Assembly: GCF_001905595.1 (NCBI RefSeq)
Contig: NZ_LIXI01000010.1
Span: forward strand, 186,001 to 250,000
DNA length: 64,000 bases
Reading direction: 5' to 3'
Source of the DNA: Streptomyces sp. CB00316
GTDB taxonomy: Bacteria > Actinomycetota > Actinomycetes > Streptomycetales > Streptomycetaceae
Shown: positions 8,260-16,474 of the stretch, one piece after another
How positions within the stretch are numbered: position 1 is the stretch's first letter
How the letters are laid out: each line of letters begins with the position of its first letter
Made by a program: the position numbers and the translations under genes
The notes under the pieces: model-generated
Told to the model about the DNA's origin: nothing
Database searches by the model: none
The model's input: only the letters and a program-made list of their open reading frames with translations

Positions 8260-9051
8260 ATGGCGACCACCACCCTCACCAAGGCCGAGGACCGTACGGC
8301 GGTCGAGCACGCCGCCCGACTCGCGCACGTCTCGAAGTCCTTCGCCGGACCCACGGGGCAGCAGCTCGTCCTGGACGACATCACCCTCGATGTCGCTCCG
8401 GGTGAGTTCGTCACCCTCCTGGGAGCCTCCGGGTGCGGAAAGTCGACGCTGCTGAACCTGGTGGCCGGACTCGACCGCCCGTCCGCGGGGTCCATCGAGA
8501 CGCCCGGCGGGCGGCCGGCCCTGATGTTCCAGGAGCACGCCCTCTTCCCGTGGCTGACCGCGGGCAAGAACATCGAACTGGCCCTGCGGCTGCGCGGGGT
8601 CCCCAAGCCGGAGCGCCGCACCGAGGCCGAGCGGCTGCTCGAACTCGTCCGTCTCGGCGGCGCGTACGGCAAGCGGGTGCACGAGCTGTCCGGCGGTATG
8701 CGGCAGCGGGTCGCGATGGCCCGCGCGCTGGCCCAGGACTGCCAACTGCTGCTGATGGACGAGCCGTTCGCGGCGCTGGACGCCATCACCCGCGATGTGC
8801 TGCACGACGAGCTGACCCGGATCTGGCATGAGACGAACGCCTCGGTCCTCTTCGTCACGCACAACGTGCGCGAGGCCGTGCGGCTCGCGCAGCGTGTCGT
8901 GCTGCTCTCGTCCCGGCCGGGCCGCATCGCCCGCGAGTGGACGGTCGACATCGAGCAGCCGCGCCGCATCGAGGACACCGCCGTGGCGGAGCTGTCCGTC
9001 GAGATCACCGAAGAACTGCGTGGGGAGATCCGCCGACATGGCCAGCACTGA
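8260..9051 (+). CDS. ssuB: ABC transporter ATP-binding protein (sulfonate type)
   Basis: A 263-residue ATPase of the SsuB/TauB family that powers the importer. Walker A GASGCGKST, Q-loop MFQEHALFPW, signature LSGGMRQRVAMARAL, Walker B LLLMDEPFAALD and the switch histidine in FVTHNV are all intact. I chose ATG 8260, which has AGGAGGTGA eight bases upstream, over the GTG at 8251 that lies inside that ribosome site. The last 14 bases overlap the permease gene. Confidence 0.93.
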   Translation: MATTTLTKAEDRTAVEHAARLAHVSKSFAGPTGQQLVLDDITLDVAPGEFVTLLGASGCGKSTLLNLVAGLDRPSAGSIETPGGRPALMFQEHALFPWLTAGKNIELALRLRGVPKPERRTEAERLLELVRLGGAYGKRVHELSGGMRQRVAMARALAQDCQLLLMDEPFAALDAITRDVLHDELTRIWHETNASVLFVTHNVREAVRLAQRVVLLSSRPGRIAREWTVDIEQPRRIEDTAVAELSVEITEELRGEIRRHGQH

Positions 9052-9964
9052 CATCACGTCCGACCGGAAGCGGCCGGGCGGGACGGCCGGACCCGTCGAC
9101 GCGAAGCCCGACGATCTGGCAGGCCTGGAGGCCGGTCTCGACGCCCTGGACGCGGTGCAGATCCGCCGCACGCCGGTGCGTGAGGTCCTGCAGAGCAAGG
9201 TGCTGCCACCCGTGGTGGCGGTGGCGCTGGTCCTGATCGTCTGGGAGCTGCTGGTCCGCGCCCAGGTCACCGAGGTCTACAAGCTGCCGCCGCCGTCCGC
9301 TGTGTGGGACAGCGCCACGGACATGTGGCTCAAGGGCACGCTCCTGGAGGTCGTCTGGACCAGCGTCTCGCGCGGTCTGCTCGGCTTCCTCCTCGCGGTG
9401 GCCATCGGTACGCCGCTGGGGCTGCTGGTCGCCCGGGTGAGGCTGATCCGGGCGGCGATCGGGCCGATCCTGTCCGGGCTCCAGTCGCTGCCGTCGGTCG
9501 CGTGGGTGGCCCCGGCGGTCATCTGGCTCGGGCTGAACGACAGCATGATGTACGCGGTGATCCTGCTGGGCGCGGTGCCCTCGATCGCCAACGGGCTGGT
9601 CTCGGGCGTCGACCAGGTGCCGCCGCTGTTCCTGCGGGCGGGCCGCACGCTGGGGGCGACCGGCATCCGCGGGACCTGGCACATCGTGCTGCCGGCCGCG
9701 CTGCCCGGCTATCTGGCGGGGCTCAAGCAGGGCTGGGCGTTCTCCTGGCGCTCGCTGATGGCCGCCGAGATCATCGCCTCCTCCCCCGAACTGGGACTGG
9801 GACTCGGGCAGTTGCTGGAGAACGGCCGCAGCAACTTCGACATGCCCGGGGTCTTCCTCTCGATCCTGCTCATCCTGTTCGTCGGCATCGCGATCGACCT
9901 GCTGATCTTCAGTCCGCTGGAGCGGTGGGTGCTGCGCAGCCGAGGCCTCCTCGTCAAGAACTGA
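9038..9964 (+). CDS. ssuC: ABC transporter permease (sulfonate type)
   Basis: A 308-residue inner-membrane permease. After a polar N-terminal tail of about 45 residues there are roughly six membrane helices and the EAA-loop segment AGRTLGATGIRGTWHIVLPAALPG that docks the ATPase. The C-terminal end (ERWVLRSRGLL) is typical for SsuC/TauC. ATG 9038 lies within the end of the ATPase gene, so the two are co-translated. The long hydrophilic N-terminus is usual in Streptomyces members. Confidence 0.92.
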   Translation: MASTDITSDRKRPGGTAGPVDAKPDDLAGLEAGLDALDAVQIRRTPVREVLQSKVLPPVVAVALVLIVWELLVRAQVTEVYKLPPPSAVWDSATDMWLKGTLLEVVWTSVSRGLLGFLLAVAIGTPLGLLVARVRLIRAAIGPILSGLQSLPSVAWVAPAVIWLGLNDSMMYAVILLGAVPSIANGLVSGVDQVPPLFLRAGRTLGATGIRGTWHIVLPAALPGYLAGLKQGWAFSWRSLMAAEIIASSPELGLGLGQLLENGRSNFDMPGVFLSILLILFVGIAIDLLIFSPLERWVLRSRGLLVKN

Positions 9965-9972
9965 GTCACGCC

Positions 9973-10725
9973 ATGTCCCACCCCGTCCTCCTCGTCATCG
10001 CCCACGGCAGCCGCGACCCGCGGCACGCCGCGACCGTGGACGCCCTCACCCAGCGGGTGCGGGCGCAGCGGCCGGGGCTGCGCGTGGAGACGGCGTTCCT
10101 GGAGTTCAACGCCCCTTCCGTGCCCCGGGTGCTGGAGCGCCTGACCGCGGAGGGGGCGGACGAGGTCGTCGCGCTGCCGCTCCTGCTGACCCGGGCGTTC
10201 CACGCCAAGACCGACATCCCCTCGGTGCTGCGCGAGGCCCGCGCCCGGCTGCCGAGGCTGCACATCCGGCAGGCCGAGGTCCTCGGCCCGTCCCCGCTGC
10301 TCGACGCCACCCTGGGGCGGCGGCTGCGGGAGGCCGGGGTCCGCCCCGGCGACATCCCCCGGACCGGCCTCGTCCTGGCCTCGGCGGGATCCTCAGACCC
10401 GGAGGCGATCGCAGTGATCGCTGAAATCGCGCGGGAGCTGCGGCACACCGGTTGGTGCGCCGTGCGGCCTGCGTTCGCCTCCGCATCTCTTCCCCGCACC
10501 GAGGACGCGGTACGGGCCCTGCGGGCCGAGGGCGTGGAGCGGGTGGCGGTGGCGCCCTACGTCATCGCCCCCGGCCGGCTCCCGGACCGCATCGCGGCGG
10601 GCGCCGGGGCGGCCGGTGCGGACGTGCTGGCCGATGTCCTGGGCCCGGCGCCGGAGTTGGCGCGACTGCTGCTGGACCGGTACGACGAGGCGCGGGTGCT
10701 GGTGGGGGCATCGCTGTCGGCGTGA
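9973..10725 (+). CDS. Sirohydrochlorin chelatase (CbiX/SirB family)
   Basis: A 250-residue class II chelatase built from two similar halves; it inserts ferrous iron (or cobalt) into sirohydrochlorin. The N-terminal half has the metal-binding histidine in LVIAHGSRDPRH and LPLLLTRAFHAKTDIP with the second His; the second half (LVLASAGSSDPEA and VAPYVIAPGRLPDRI) is less conserved. It starts eight bases after the permease stop. Sitting at the end of the sulfur operon, it most likely makes siroheme for the sulfite reductase encoded at the operon start. The CbiX alternative (cobalamin) cannot be excluded. Confidence 0.88.
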   Translation: MSHPVLLVIAHGSRDPRHAATVDALTQRVRAQRPGLRVETAFLEFNAPSVPRVLERLTAEGADEVVALPLLLTRAFHAKTDIPSVLREARARLPRLHIRQAEVLGPSPLLDATLGRRLREAGVRPGDIPRTGLVLASAGSSDPEAIAVIAEIARELRHTGWCAVRPAFASASLPRTEDAVRALRAEGVERVAVAPYVIAPGRLPDRIAAGAGAAGADVLADVLGPAPELARLLLDRYDEARVLVGASLSA

Positions 10726-10730
10726 GGGGC

Positions 10731-10905
10731 CTTGCGGCTCACTCGAAAGGACAGGCCGCCCGAGCGGGCCCACTTGAGCTCGAAGAAGCCCTGGTGGTTG
10801 GCGAGGCCCCAAAAACCGTCGAAGAGTTCGGCCGCCTCCTCGCCGCGCGGGATCGCGTTCAGGACCGGGCCCGACCAGGCCGTGCCGTCGACGTGGATCG
10901 TCGTT
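10731..10905 (-). pseudogene. Orphan coding fragment, 3' remnant of an unidentified gene
   Basis: On the minus strand a stretch of about 58 codons has clean Streptomyces codon usage (nearly every third base G or C) and a protein-like sequence with the pieces HVDGTAWSGPVLNAIPRGEE, LFDGFWGLANHQGFFELKW and SGGLSFRVS. No start codon or ribosome site precedes it; it begins just beyond the ycnI terminator, and its frame has no stop until it is deep in the chelatase gene. I do not recognise the family. Best reading: a truncated gene remnant. Confidence 0.35.
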
Positions 10906-10942
10906 CGCCGGGACCCCCGGTCGGGGGTACGGCTCGACGGCG

Positions 10943-10977
10943 GGTCCCACGGCACAGGAGGCAGGGGCCGTGGGACC
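10943..10977 (-). terminator. Rho-independent-like hairpin after ycnI
   Basis: GGTCCCACGGC at 10943-10953 pairs perfectly with GCCGTGGGACC at 10967-10977 across a 13-base loop, eight bases past the ycnI stop. There is no U run, as is usual in Streptomyces. Confidence 0.6.
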
Positions 10978-10984
10978 GGACGGG

Positions 10985-11728
10985 TCAGGCCGTGCCGGTG
11001 CGGCGGCTCTTGAGGAACCACCACAGACCGCCACCGGCCAGAGCCAGTACGGCGACGGCGATGCCGATCGGCACGGCGGGCGACGAGCCGTCCTCCTCCG
11101 CCGTGGCCGTCGCCCGGTCCGACGCCGTCGGCTTCGCGTCCGCGGGCCCGGGGGCGGGCGGGGCTGACGGCGAGGGGGTCGCGGAGGTGGGGCTCGCGCT
11201 CGGGACGGGGGCGACCGGCTCGGCGCCGGGGGCGGCCTCCTGGAGCTCCAGCACGGGCGCGGAGTGTCCGTGCCCGCCGCCGCTGGACTCCTCCACTTCG
11301 ATCCAGCGGTCGACGCGCCCGTCGTCGTACGTCTGGAGCGTCTTGAACACCAGCGACTTCGCGTCCGGCAGCTGCCGGACGACGACGGAGTACGTGACGT
11401 CCTTGCCGACCGCCACGGCGGGGCCCGACACGGTGAAGCCCTTCTCGGTCGCGGCGAGCTTCCAGCCGGTGGGGCCCTTTCCGTAGGTGACGTCGGCGGG
11501 AGTGATCCCCTCGGGGAGGAACACCTCCAGCTTGGTGATGCCCGCGGAGTCGGACTCGGTCGCCGCGTCGAAGTTCAGCGTGACGTTCTCGGCGAGCGCT
11601 CGGGCGCCCTCGGAGGCGACCTCCACGTGGGCGGAGGCCGGGGTGGCGAGAGCGAGGGTGGCGGCTATCGCGGCAGCGGCGACGCCGGCCCACCGGCGGG
11701 CGGTTCGCACGCGTACAGAGGTTGACAC
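10985..11728 (-). CDS. YcnI-family (DUF1775) copper-associated membrane-anchored protein
   Basis: A 247-residue exported protein. The Tat/Sec-like signal peptide ends TPASA, so the mature chain would begin with His34 followed by VEV. An N-terminal histidine is the copper ligand described for YcnI proteins. The DUF1775 beta-sandwich (VFLPEGITPADVTYG, GWKLAATEKGF, TYSVVVRQLPD) fills the middle; then comes a Pro/Ser/Ala linker and a C-terminal membrane helix with basic stop (GLWWFLKSRR). GTG 11728 has GGGAG six bases upstream; the longer frame to 11764 lacks a ribosome site. Role: extracytoplasmic copper handling, by family. Confidence 0.85.
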   Translation of the reverse strand: MSTSVRVRTARRWAGVAAAAIAATLALATPASAHVEVASEGARALAENVTLNFDAATESDSAGITKLEVFLPEGITPADVTYGKGPTGWKLAATEKGFTVSGPAVAVGKDVTYSVVVRQLPDAKSLVFKTLQTYDDGRVDRWIEVEESSGGGHGHSAPVLELQEAAPGAEPVAPVPSASPTSATPSPSAPPAPGPADAKPTASDRATATAEEDGSSPAVPIGIAVAVLALAGGGLWWFLKSRRTGTA

Positions 11729-11746
11729 AGAGATCTCCCGGGTGAT

Positions 11747-12452
11747 GTGACGGTGTGCGGGCACGCGGAAGCGCGCCCCGGGCGAGCGGCGCGGACCAGC
11801 GCGTCGCGGGAGGCCCCCGGCGTACCACCGTGTGGTACAGCGCTGTGCGGTTGTACGGGGATGGCGGGGACCATGCCCGCATCGGCCCGGTCCGGGGCCG
11901 CCGCCCCGGGAACGGACCCGCCGGGGCGGGCCCGACCAGCCACCGGTCCAGCGTGTGGTCCAGACGCCGGGCCACCGTCCGGCAGGAGGCGTCCGCGCGC
12001 TGCATGCACCAGCCCACCAGCAGCGCGGCGACCGTGTGTGCGGCCGTCATCACCACCGCGGGACGGTGGTCCGCGTGCCAGGCATGGTGGACGTCCAGTG
12101 CGGTGCCGTGCCGGTGCGTCGCGGCGGCCGTGCCGCTGTGTACGGCCACGAAGAGCTGGTGCAGTGCGGCCTGTCCCGCGCCGGTCGCCGCGAGCACCAC
12201 GGGCAGAGCCCCGCACCGTCGCACGACGGGCAGGGCGAGGAGGAACAGCATCCCGGCCGCGAGCGGCACGGACCATCCCGGCACCGCCTGCCCGGAGGAC
12301 AGGTGATGTGCGCGGAGCGCGAGGGCCGTGCTGGTCGCCGCGAAGACCAGGGCCCGGGCAGCGTCGACCGCCGCTCCGGCCCCGGAATCCCGGGCGGGGC
12401 GGTCGTCGCGTGTCTCTGCGGCCCTCGGCATGGCTGCCCCATCATGAGGCAC
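11747..12452 (-). CDS. Integral membrane protein upstream of ycnI, frame without a proper stop
   Basis: From ATG 12452 (or 12428) the frame gives a membrane protein with hydrophobic helices around ARALVFAATSTALALRAHH, AAGMLFLLALPVV and TAAHTVAALLVGWCM, a His-rich stretch between them, and a conserved-looking tail RTALYHTVVRRGPP. Such proteins of about 220-230 residues with a late R-G-P-P are regular neighbours of ycnI in Streptomyces. Here no stop follows the tail: the frame stays open through all of ycnI to 10557. The 3' boundary given is therefore approximate. Either the stop has been lost or a base error or frameshift hides it. A copper-related role is inferred from the neighbour only. Confidence 0.5.
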
Positions 12453-12529
12453 GGCGGGCCCGGTCCGTCAGCCCGTCGCGGAAGTCGGTGAGCCTCCCGA
12501 ACTCGCCCCCGGCCGATCCCGGGAGCGGC

Positions 12530-12913
12530 TCAGGCCTCCGCGAACGGGTCGTCGACGAAGGGGGTCGCCTGGTGGAAGTAGAGCCGCCACCCCGCCCCGG
12601 TCAGCCGCCACAGGGAGCTGCGGTGCGAGCGCAGCCCTTTGGACTCCGTGTCGAAGGTGAGGTGGACCAGATCCGGGCCGAGTTGCGTGCCCCGCATCCG
12701 GGAGGCGGTCAGCGGACCGGGGCGCGGGGCGTCGTCGGCGGTGAGCGCCTCGATGATCGACTCCCGGTCCCAGAGCCGTCCACTGGTGCCGATCTCCCGG
12801 AACTCGGGGTGCAGCAGGACGGCGAGGAGATCCGCGGAAGCGCGTACCACCGGGTCCAGCAGGCGGAGTTCGCCTTCGATGGCTGCGGCCACGGCGGGCG
12901 ACGGCTCAGACAC
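12530..12913 (-). CDS. DUF4440/NTF2-like small protein
   Basis: A 127-residue protein with the cone-shaped NTF2-like pattern: an N-terminal helix (AAIEGELRLLDPVVRAS), the LLHPEFREIGTSGRLWDRESIIEAL block typical of DUF4440, and a C-terminal beta sheet ending in W-R-L-Y-F-H-Q-A-T. GTG 12913 overlaps the end of the upstream DUF1697 gene by eight bases, so the two are co-expressed. These proteins bind small molecules or act as enzymes of various kinds; no specific activity can be assigned. Confidence 0.8.
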   Translation of the reverse strand: MSEPSPAVAAAIEGELRLLDPVVRASADLLAVLLHPEFREIGTSGRLWDRESIIEALTADDAPRPGPLTASRMRGTQLGPDLVHLTFDTESKGLRSHRSSLWRLTGAGWRLYFHQATPFVDDPFAEA

Positions 12914-13454
12914 GTGTCATCTCCACAAGTTTGGCCACCGTGTTCCAGTTGCGGGTGGTGGCGGTGAGGCCCTCCGTCTGCCGGGGGCGCGCCAGCGCTT
13001 CGGCCAGCTTGGAGCGGCCGAGCCCGTCGGGGGCGTACAGGTAGAGGCAGCGGTCACCGAGCTGGAAGGCCTCCGGCAGGTAGGCCTGTGCGTCGACTCC
13101 GGCGAAGCGTCCGCTCTCCACGGGCCGGTCGAAGTAGGTGACGTGGAGCTGCTTGCCCTCCAGCTCGGCGGCGGGGAAGGGGCAGGCGTCGGCGACGGCG
13201 GCGAGATAGGAGCCGCTGCGGACGACGCAGCCGACGGGGAAGCCGAACCGCTGGTGCAGGGCCTGCTCCAGGGCATGAGCGAGCGCGCTCTCGTCCTCGT
13301 CCTCGCTGCGGAAGACGGCGTTGCCGCTCTGCAGGTGGGTGGCGATGTCGGTGTGCCCCAGTTCCCCGAGCACGGTGCGCAGTTCCGGCATCGGGACCCT
13401 CTTGTGGCCGCCCACGTTGATCCCGCGCAGCAACGCCGCGTACTTCGTCGTCAT
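12906..13454 (-). CDS. DUF1697 domain-containing protein
   Basis: A 182-residue protein starting MTTKYAALLRGINVGG, the unmistakable DUF1697 opening, followed by MPELRTVLGELGHTDIATHL, QSGNAVFR and a late ATTRNWNTVAKL. The function of the family is unknown; the fold has two ferredoxin-like halves. Its start codon lies only 11 bases from the left inverted repeat of the mobile element, so the native promoter has probably been cut off and replaced by element DNA. Confidence 0.9.
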   Translation of the reverse strand: MTTKYAALLRGINVGGHKRVPMPELRTVLGELGHTDIATHLQSGNAVFRSEDEDESALAHALEQALHQRFGFPVGCVVRSGSYLAAVADACPFPAAELEGKQLHVTYFDRPVESGRFAGVDAQAYLPEAFQLGDRCLYLYAPDGLGRSKLAEALARPRQTEGLTATTRNWNTVAKLVEMTRV

Positions 13455-13465
13455 GGCCCCACACA

Positions 13466-13486
13466 CTAGATGATCGATTCCAAGGG
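13466..13486 (+). repeat. Left terminal inverted repeat of the element
   Basis: CTAG followed by ATGATCGATTCCAAGGG. The exact reverse complement occurs at the other end of the element. After the 21 bases the two ends diverge. Confidence 0.9.
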
Positions 13487-13590
13487 ATAGCTGCGCGGAT
13501 GCAGGTTCCCGCTTCTGGTGGCGGACGCCCCATTGGGGTGGCGCCGCGATGGCAGATACGCCACCGAAGCGGGATGCGAGGCGGTTGCCC

Positions 13591-14676
13591 TCAGCAGTGC
13601 AGCGTGAACGAGGCTTCCCCGTGGGATCGGCCGTTGACCTGGAGCTGAACCAGATGGACACCCGGGTGGTAGCGCCGCGTGCTGATCGGCTTGAAGGAGT
13701 GTCTGCGTGTCGCGCGCCACGTCTCGCCGGGAGCCAGGGACCGCGTGGTGAGTTTGAAGACCTTGGGAGTTCGGGTCCCGTTGGCCTTCATGTGGAGGAC
13801 GACGTAGTCGATGACGAGGTGGGCGATCTGATCGTGAGTGTTGGTCACCGAGTAGTCGAACAGCAGGTGGTCGCCGACCCGGATTTCTGAGGCGTGGACG
13901 TGCGGGCCCTCGACGGCGACGGGACTGTCCGGGGAGTAGCCGAGCAGCGTAAGGGCGCCGGCGTGGCCGGACTTGATCAGGGTGCGCAGGCCGTGCCGTA
14001 CCAACCGGGTCGTCGTCGGTGCCGGGTCGCTCAGCCAGCGCGCCGCGATACCAGTGGCGATGTCGGGGTGGTCACGGCTGATGTCGTTGAGGTGGTTGGC
14101 CACTGATCTGCGGACGTACTCGGAGTCATCCCGGTACAGCGCGTCGAGCAGGGGCAGTGCGGGTGTCGGATCCGCGATCAGTTCCGGAAGCTGGGGCGCC
14201 CAGGGCAGTCTTGGCCGCGTGCCCTCACTGGCCAGTCGGCGGACGTGGAGGTCGGGATGCGCGGTCCACGGCGTCATGACGTGGAGCGCGCGTTCCAGGT
14301 CGGCACGGAGGAAGGGCCGGACGGCGATCTCCGCGGTCAGGCGCGGGGTGAGTTCTGCCAGCAGGGCGAGCGCCGGTTCGAAGGCGTCCCGGCCCCGTAC
14401 GGCGACGGCCTCGGTGACAGGGAAGATCATCCATCCGGTGAAATCGCTGTCCTGCAGTGCGGTGCGCAATACGTTCGCGAAGGCCGGGTAGTCCGCCGGA
14501 AGATCAGCCAAAACGGCATTTCTGATCAGGGCGACACGCTCGGTGAAGCTCAGCCCGTCCAGGACGGCGCCGCACCCCCGGGTCTCCTGCGCCGTGATCC
14601 CGTCACCGGCTCGCGTAAGGCATCGGGCGAGGTCGGCGACGGTGTCCGCGCTGAGTAGTTCGTCTGCCGAGGGCAC
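13591..14676 (-). CDS. AlkC-like DNA alkylation repair glycosylase (passenger gene)
   Basis: A 361-residue HEAT-repeat protein. The helical repeat part (about residues 1-260: LDGLSFTERVALIRNAVL, FEPALALLAELTPRLTAE, FLRADLERALHVMTPWTA, DDSEYVRRSVANHLNDIS) is that of the AlkC/AlkD base-excision family, which removes N3-methyladenine and similar lesions without base flipping. The last 100 residues form an Ig-like beta domain (LLFDYSVTNTHD, VIDYVVLHMKANG, GVHLVQLQVNG), as in AlkC. GTG 14676 follows AAGGAG by nine bases. It sits inside the mobile element and reads toward its left end. Glycosylase activity is inferred. Confidence 0.75.
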   Translation of the reverse strand: MPSADELLSADTVADLARCLTRAGDGITAQETRGCGAVLDGLSFTERVALIRNAVLADLPADYPAFANVLRTALQDSDFTGWMIFPVTEAVAVRGRDAFEPALALLAELTPRLTAEIAVRPFLRADLERALHVMTPWTAHPDLHVRRLASEGTRPRLPWAPQLPELIADPTPALPLLDALYRDDSEYVRRSVANHLNDISRDHPDIATGIAARWLSDPAPTTTRLVRHGLRTLIKSGHAGALTLLGYSPDSPVAVEGPHVHASEIRVGDHLLFDYSVTNTHDQIAHLVIDYVVLHMKANGTRTPKVFKLTTRSLAPGETWRATRRHSFKPISTRRYHPGVHLVQLQVNGRSHGEASFTLHC

Positions 14677-14702
14677 AGCGTCATTCTCCTTGATCTCGGG
14701 GG

Positions 14703-14996
14703 CTATGCGGTGTGCAGTACCTGAGCGTGCCGCATCTCGTGCACTGTGCCGATTCGGCTGAAGAAGCCCTGTGCCCGGGGGTCGGTCGGCATTTCCTTGG
14801 CCGCGCGCTCGGCGACGGCGGCGGACGACCAGATGATGAAGTCCAGGACGGTGCCGTCGTCGAACTGGGCGAGGTGGGCGCCCTGAAAGCCGTCGCCGTA
14901 GAGCTCCTTGAGTAGTTCCACGAGCTGCTCTCGGTGGGCGGTGAGGGCGGCAGGGTCGTCGGTGTCGAACCTGACGTACTCGATGGTTGCACTCAT
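14703..14996 (-). CDS. ABM-like dimeric alpha/beta-barrel protein (passenger gene)
   Basis: A 97-residue protein (MSATIEYVRFDTDDPAAL, FDDGTVLDFIIWSSAAVAE, late TVHEMRHAQVLHTA) with the beta-alpha-beta-beta layout of antibiotic-biosynthesis-monooxygenase/EthD-like dimeric ferredoxin-fold proteins. ATG 14996. It is followed after 26 bases by the AlkC-like gene, so both probably form one operon. It is divergent from the CGNR regulator, across a 104-base promoter region. Many such pairs are regulator plus target. Enzymatic role unknown. Confidence 0.7.
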   Translation of the reverse strand: MSATIEYVRFDTDDPAALTAHREQLVELLKELYGDGFQGAHLAQFDDGTVLDFIIWSSAAVAERAAKEMPTDPRAQGFFSRIGTVHEMRHAQVLHTA

Positions 14997-15100
14997 GGCA
15001 TCACCCTTCGTCGACCACGCGACTCACGGACTTGGCGGATCAAACCCGTGAGCTGAAGTTATCACGGGTTCGCTGACCTGAATCCAGTAGATTGAGGGAC

Positions 15101-15655
15101 ATGACCATCCGGGACCTGCAGGAAATGCCGTGGATCGGCGAGGACCCGGTCCTCGACCTGGCCAACACCGTCGTCGTCGGCGCAGGCCCGGGGCGCGGCG
15201 ACGTCGACTTCCTCGCCGATCGGGAACTCACCAGGCGATGGCGCGCCCGCGCCGCCGACCGCAGATTGGCCGCCCTCTCCTTGGAGGAGCTGGAGCGGCT
15301 GCGTGAGTTGGTCCGCGACGCGCTGGACGCGACAGCCGGACAGCGGCCGCTCACCGACAGCCTGCGGACCCGCCTGAACGAACTCGCCTCGTCCGCCCCC
15401 GTCGTCTTCCGGATGACCGGCGACGGCCTGCTCGCACAGCAGGAGCAGGGTGGCGGCGCCGACGCCGTCGTCGCTCGCGAGACGCTCGTCCTGGCCGCGG
15501 GTCCAGACCGTCAGCGGGTGCGGCGCTGCCACGCCCCCAGCTGCGGCATGTTCTTCCTGGCCAGGCGCCGTGACCAGGCATGGTGTTCCCTCGGCTGCGG
15601 CAACCGGGCGAGGTCCACCCGGCGCCAGCCACGAGAAACGGGAACCCACAGCTGA
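15101..15655 (+). CDS. CGNR zinc-finger regulator (passenger gene)
   Basis: A 184-residue protein of the ABATE/CGNR family of putative stress regulators. The N-terminal ABATE domain (GEDPVLDLANTVVVG, RELTRRW) is followed by the C-terminal zinc finger with C143, C148, C162 and C166 and the diagnostic CGNRAR. I use ATG 15101; a TTG at 15092 is in frame but close and unneeded. Divergent from the ABM-like gene, it probably represses or activates that operon through the shared region 14997-15100. It sits immediately upstream of the transposase. Confidence 0.88.
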   Translation: MTIRDLQEMPWIGEDPVLDLANTVVVGAGPGRGDVDFLADRELTRRWRARAADRRLAALSLEELERLRELVRDALDATAGQRPLTDSLRTRLNELASSAPVVFRMTGDGLLAQQEQGGGADAVVARETLVLAAGPDRQRVRRCHAPSCGMFFLARRRDQAWCSLGCGNRARSTRRQPRETGTHS

Positions 15656-15682
15656 TGAGACAAGGGAACCCAAAGACAGGTT

Positions 15683-16473
15683 GTGACACCAGACTCGGAC
15701 TCCCTCGCGACCGCACTCTATGTGAAGACCGACGACCTGCTGAAGGCGTCCCCGCATCTCGCGCCATGGCGGCCAGCCGTGGGGATCACCCCGCGGCTCA
15801 CCGACGCCGAGCTGGTCACGCTGGCGATGACGCAGGCCATGCCCGGCTTCACCTCAGAGGCCAGGTGGCTCCGGCATGCCCGCGCCCACCTGCGGCATCT
15901 CTTCCCGTACCTGCCCAAGCAGCCCGGCTACAACAAGCGTCTACGCAAGGCCGCCGGACTGCTTCAGCGGGTCACCCGGCTGCTGGCCACCGATAGCTCG
16001 GCATGGAGCGACGACGTGTGGATCGTGGACTCCACGCCGGTGGAGTGTGGCCGTTCACGCGAGACCGTCAAACGCTCCGACCTGGCCGGATGGGCCGAGT
16101 ACGGGTACTGCGCCAGTCACAGCCGCTTCTTCTGGGTCCTGCGGCTGCACCTGGTGTGCACCCTCCAGGGCCTGCCCGTCGCCTTCGCCCTGACCGGGGC
16201 CAAGGCCGACGAGCGCGAGACCCTGCTGGACCTGCTCGCAAGGGCGAGCCGGAGCGGCCCGGCGCACCCATGTTCAAGCCATTGCGGCAGGTCATCGAGT
16301 CGGTCAACGAGACCTTCAAGGGCCAACTCGACCTCGAACAGCACCGAGGGCGCACACCCGGCGGCGTCGTCGCCCGCGTCATGCAGCGAATCCTCGCGCT
16401 GACCGCCGCGATCTGGCACAACGACCACACTGGGCAGCCCGTCCTACGCTCGCTCACCGCCTATGACCACTGA
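15683..16473 (+). pseudogene. IS982-family transposase, broken by internal deletion and frameshift
   Basis: GTG 15683 opens a frame with the IS982 features TPRLTDAELVTLAMTQAM, GFTSEARWLRHARAHL, YNKRLRKAAG and the first catalytic Asp in WIVDSTPVECGRSRETVKRS. At about 16235-16241 the coding frame jumps: LLDLLA runs directly into ARKGEPERPGA, which continues in another frame to 16473 with the catalytic Glu in ESVNETFKGQLDLEQHRGRT and the usual end HNDHTGQP...LTAYDH. Intact relatives have an extra 30-40 residues here containing the second catalytic Asp (D-K-x-F/Y motif). The protein is therefore inactive. The right inverted repeat starts two bases after the stop codon. Confidence 0.88.
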
Positions 16474-16474
16474 C

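Noticed and set aside
16003..16473. The second transposase frame taken as a separate gene
   Set aside because: Its first half is out-of-frame text; only the part after about 16240 aligns with IS982, so it is the displaced C-terminus of one broken gene.
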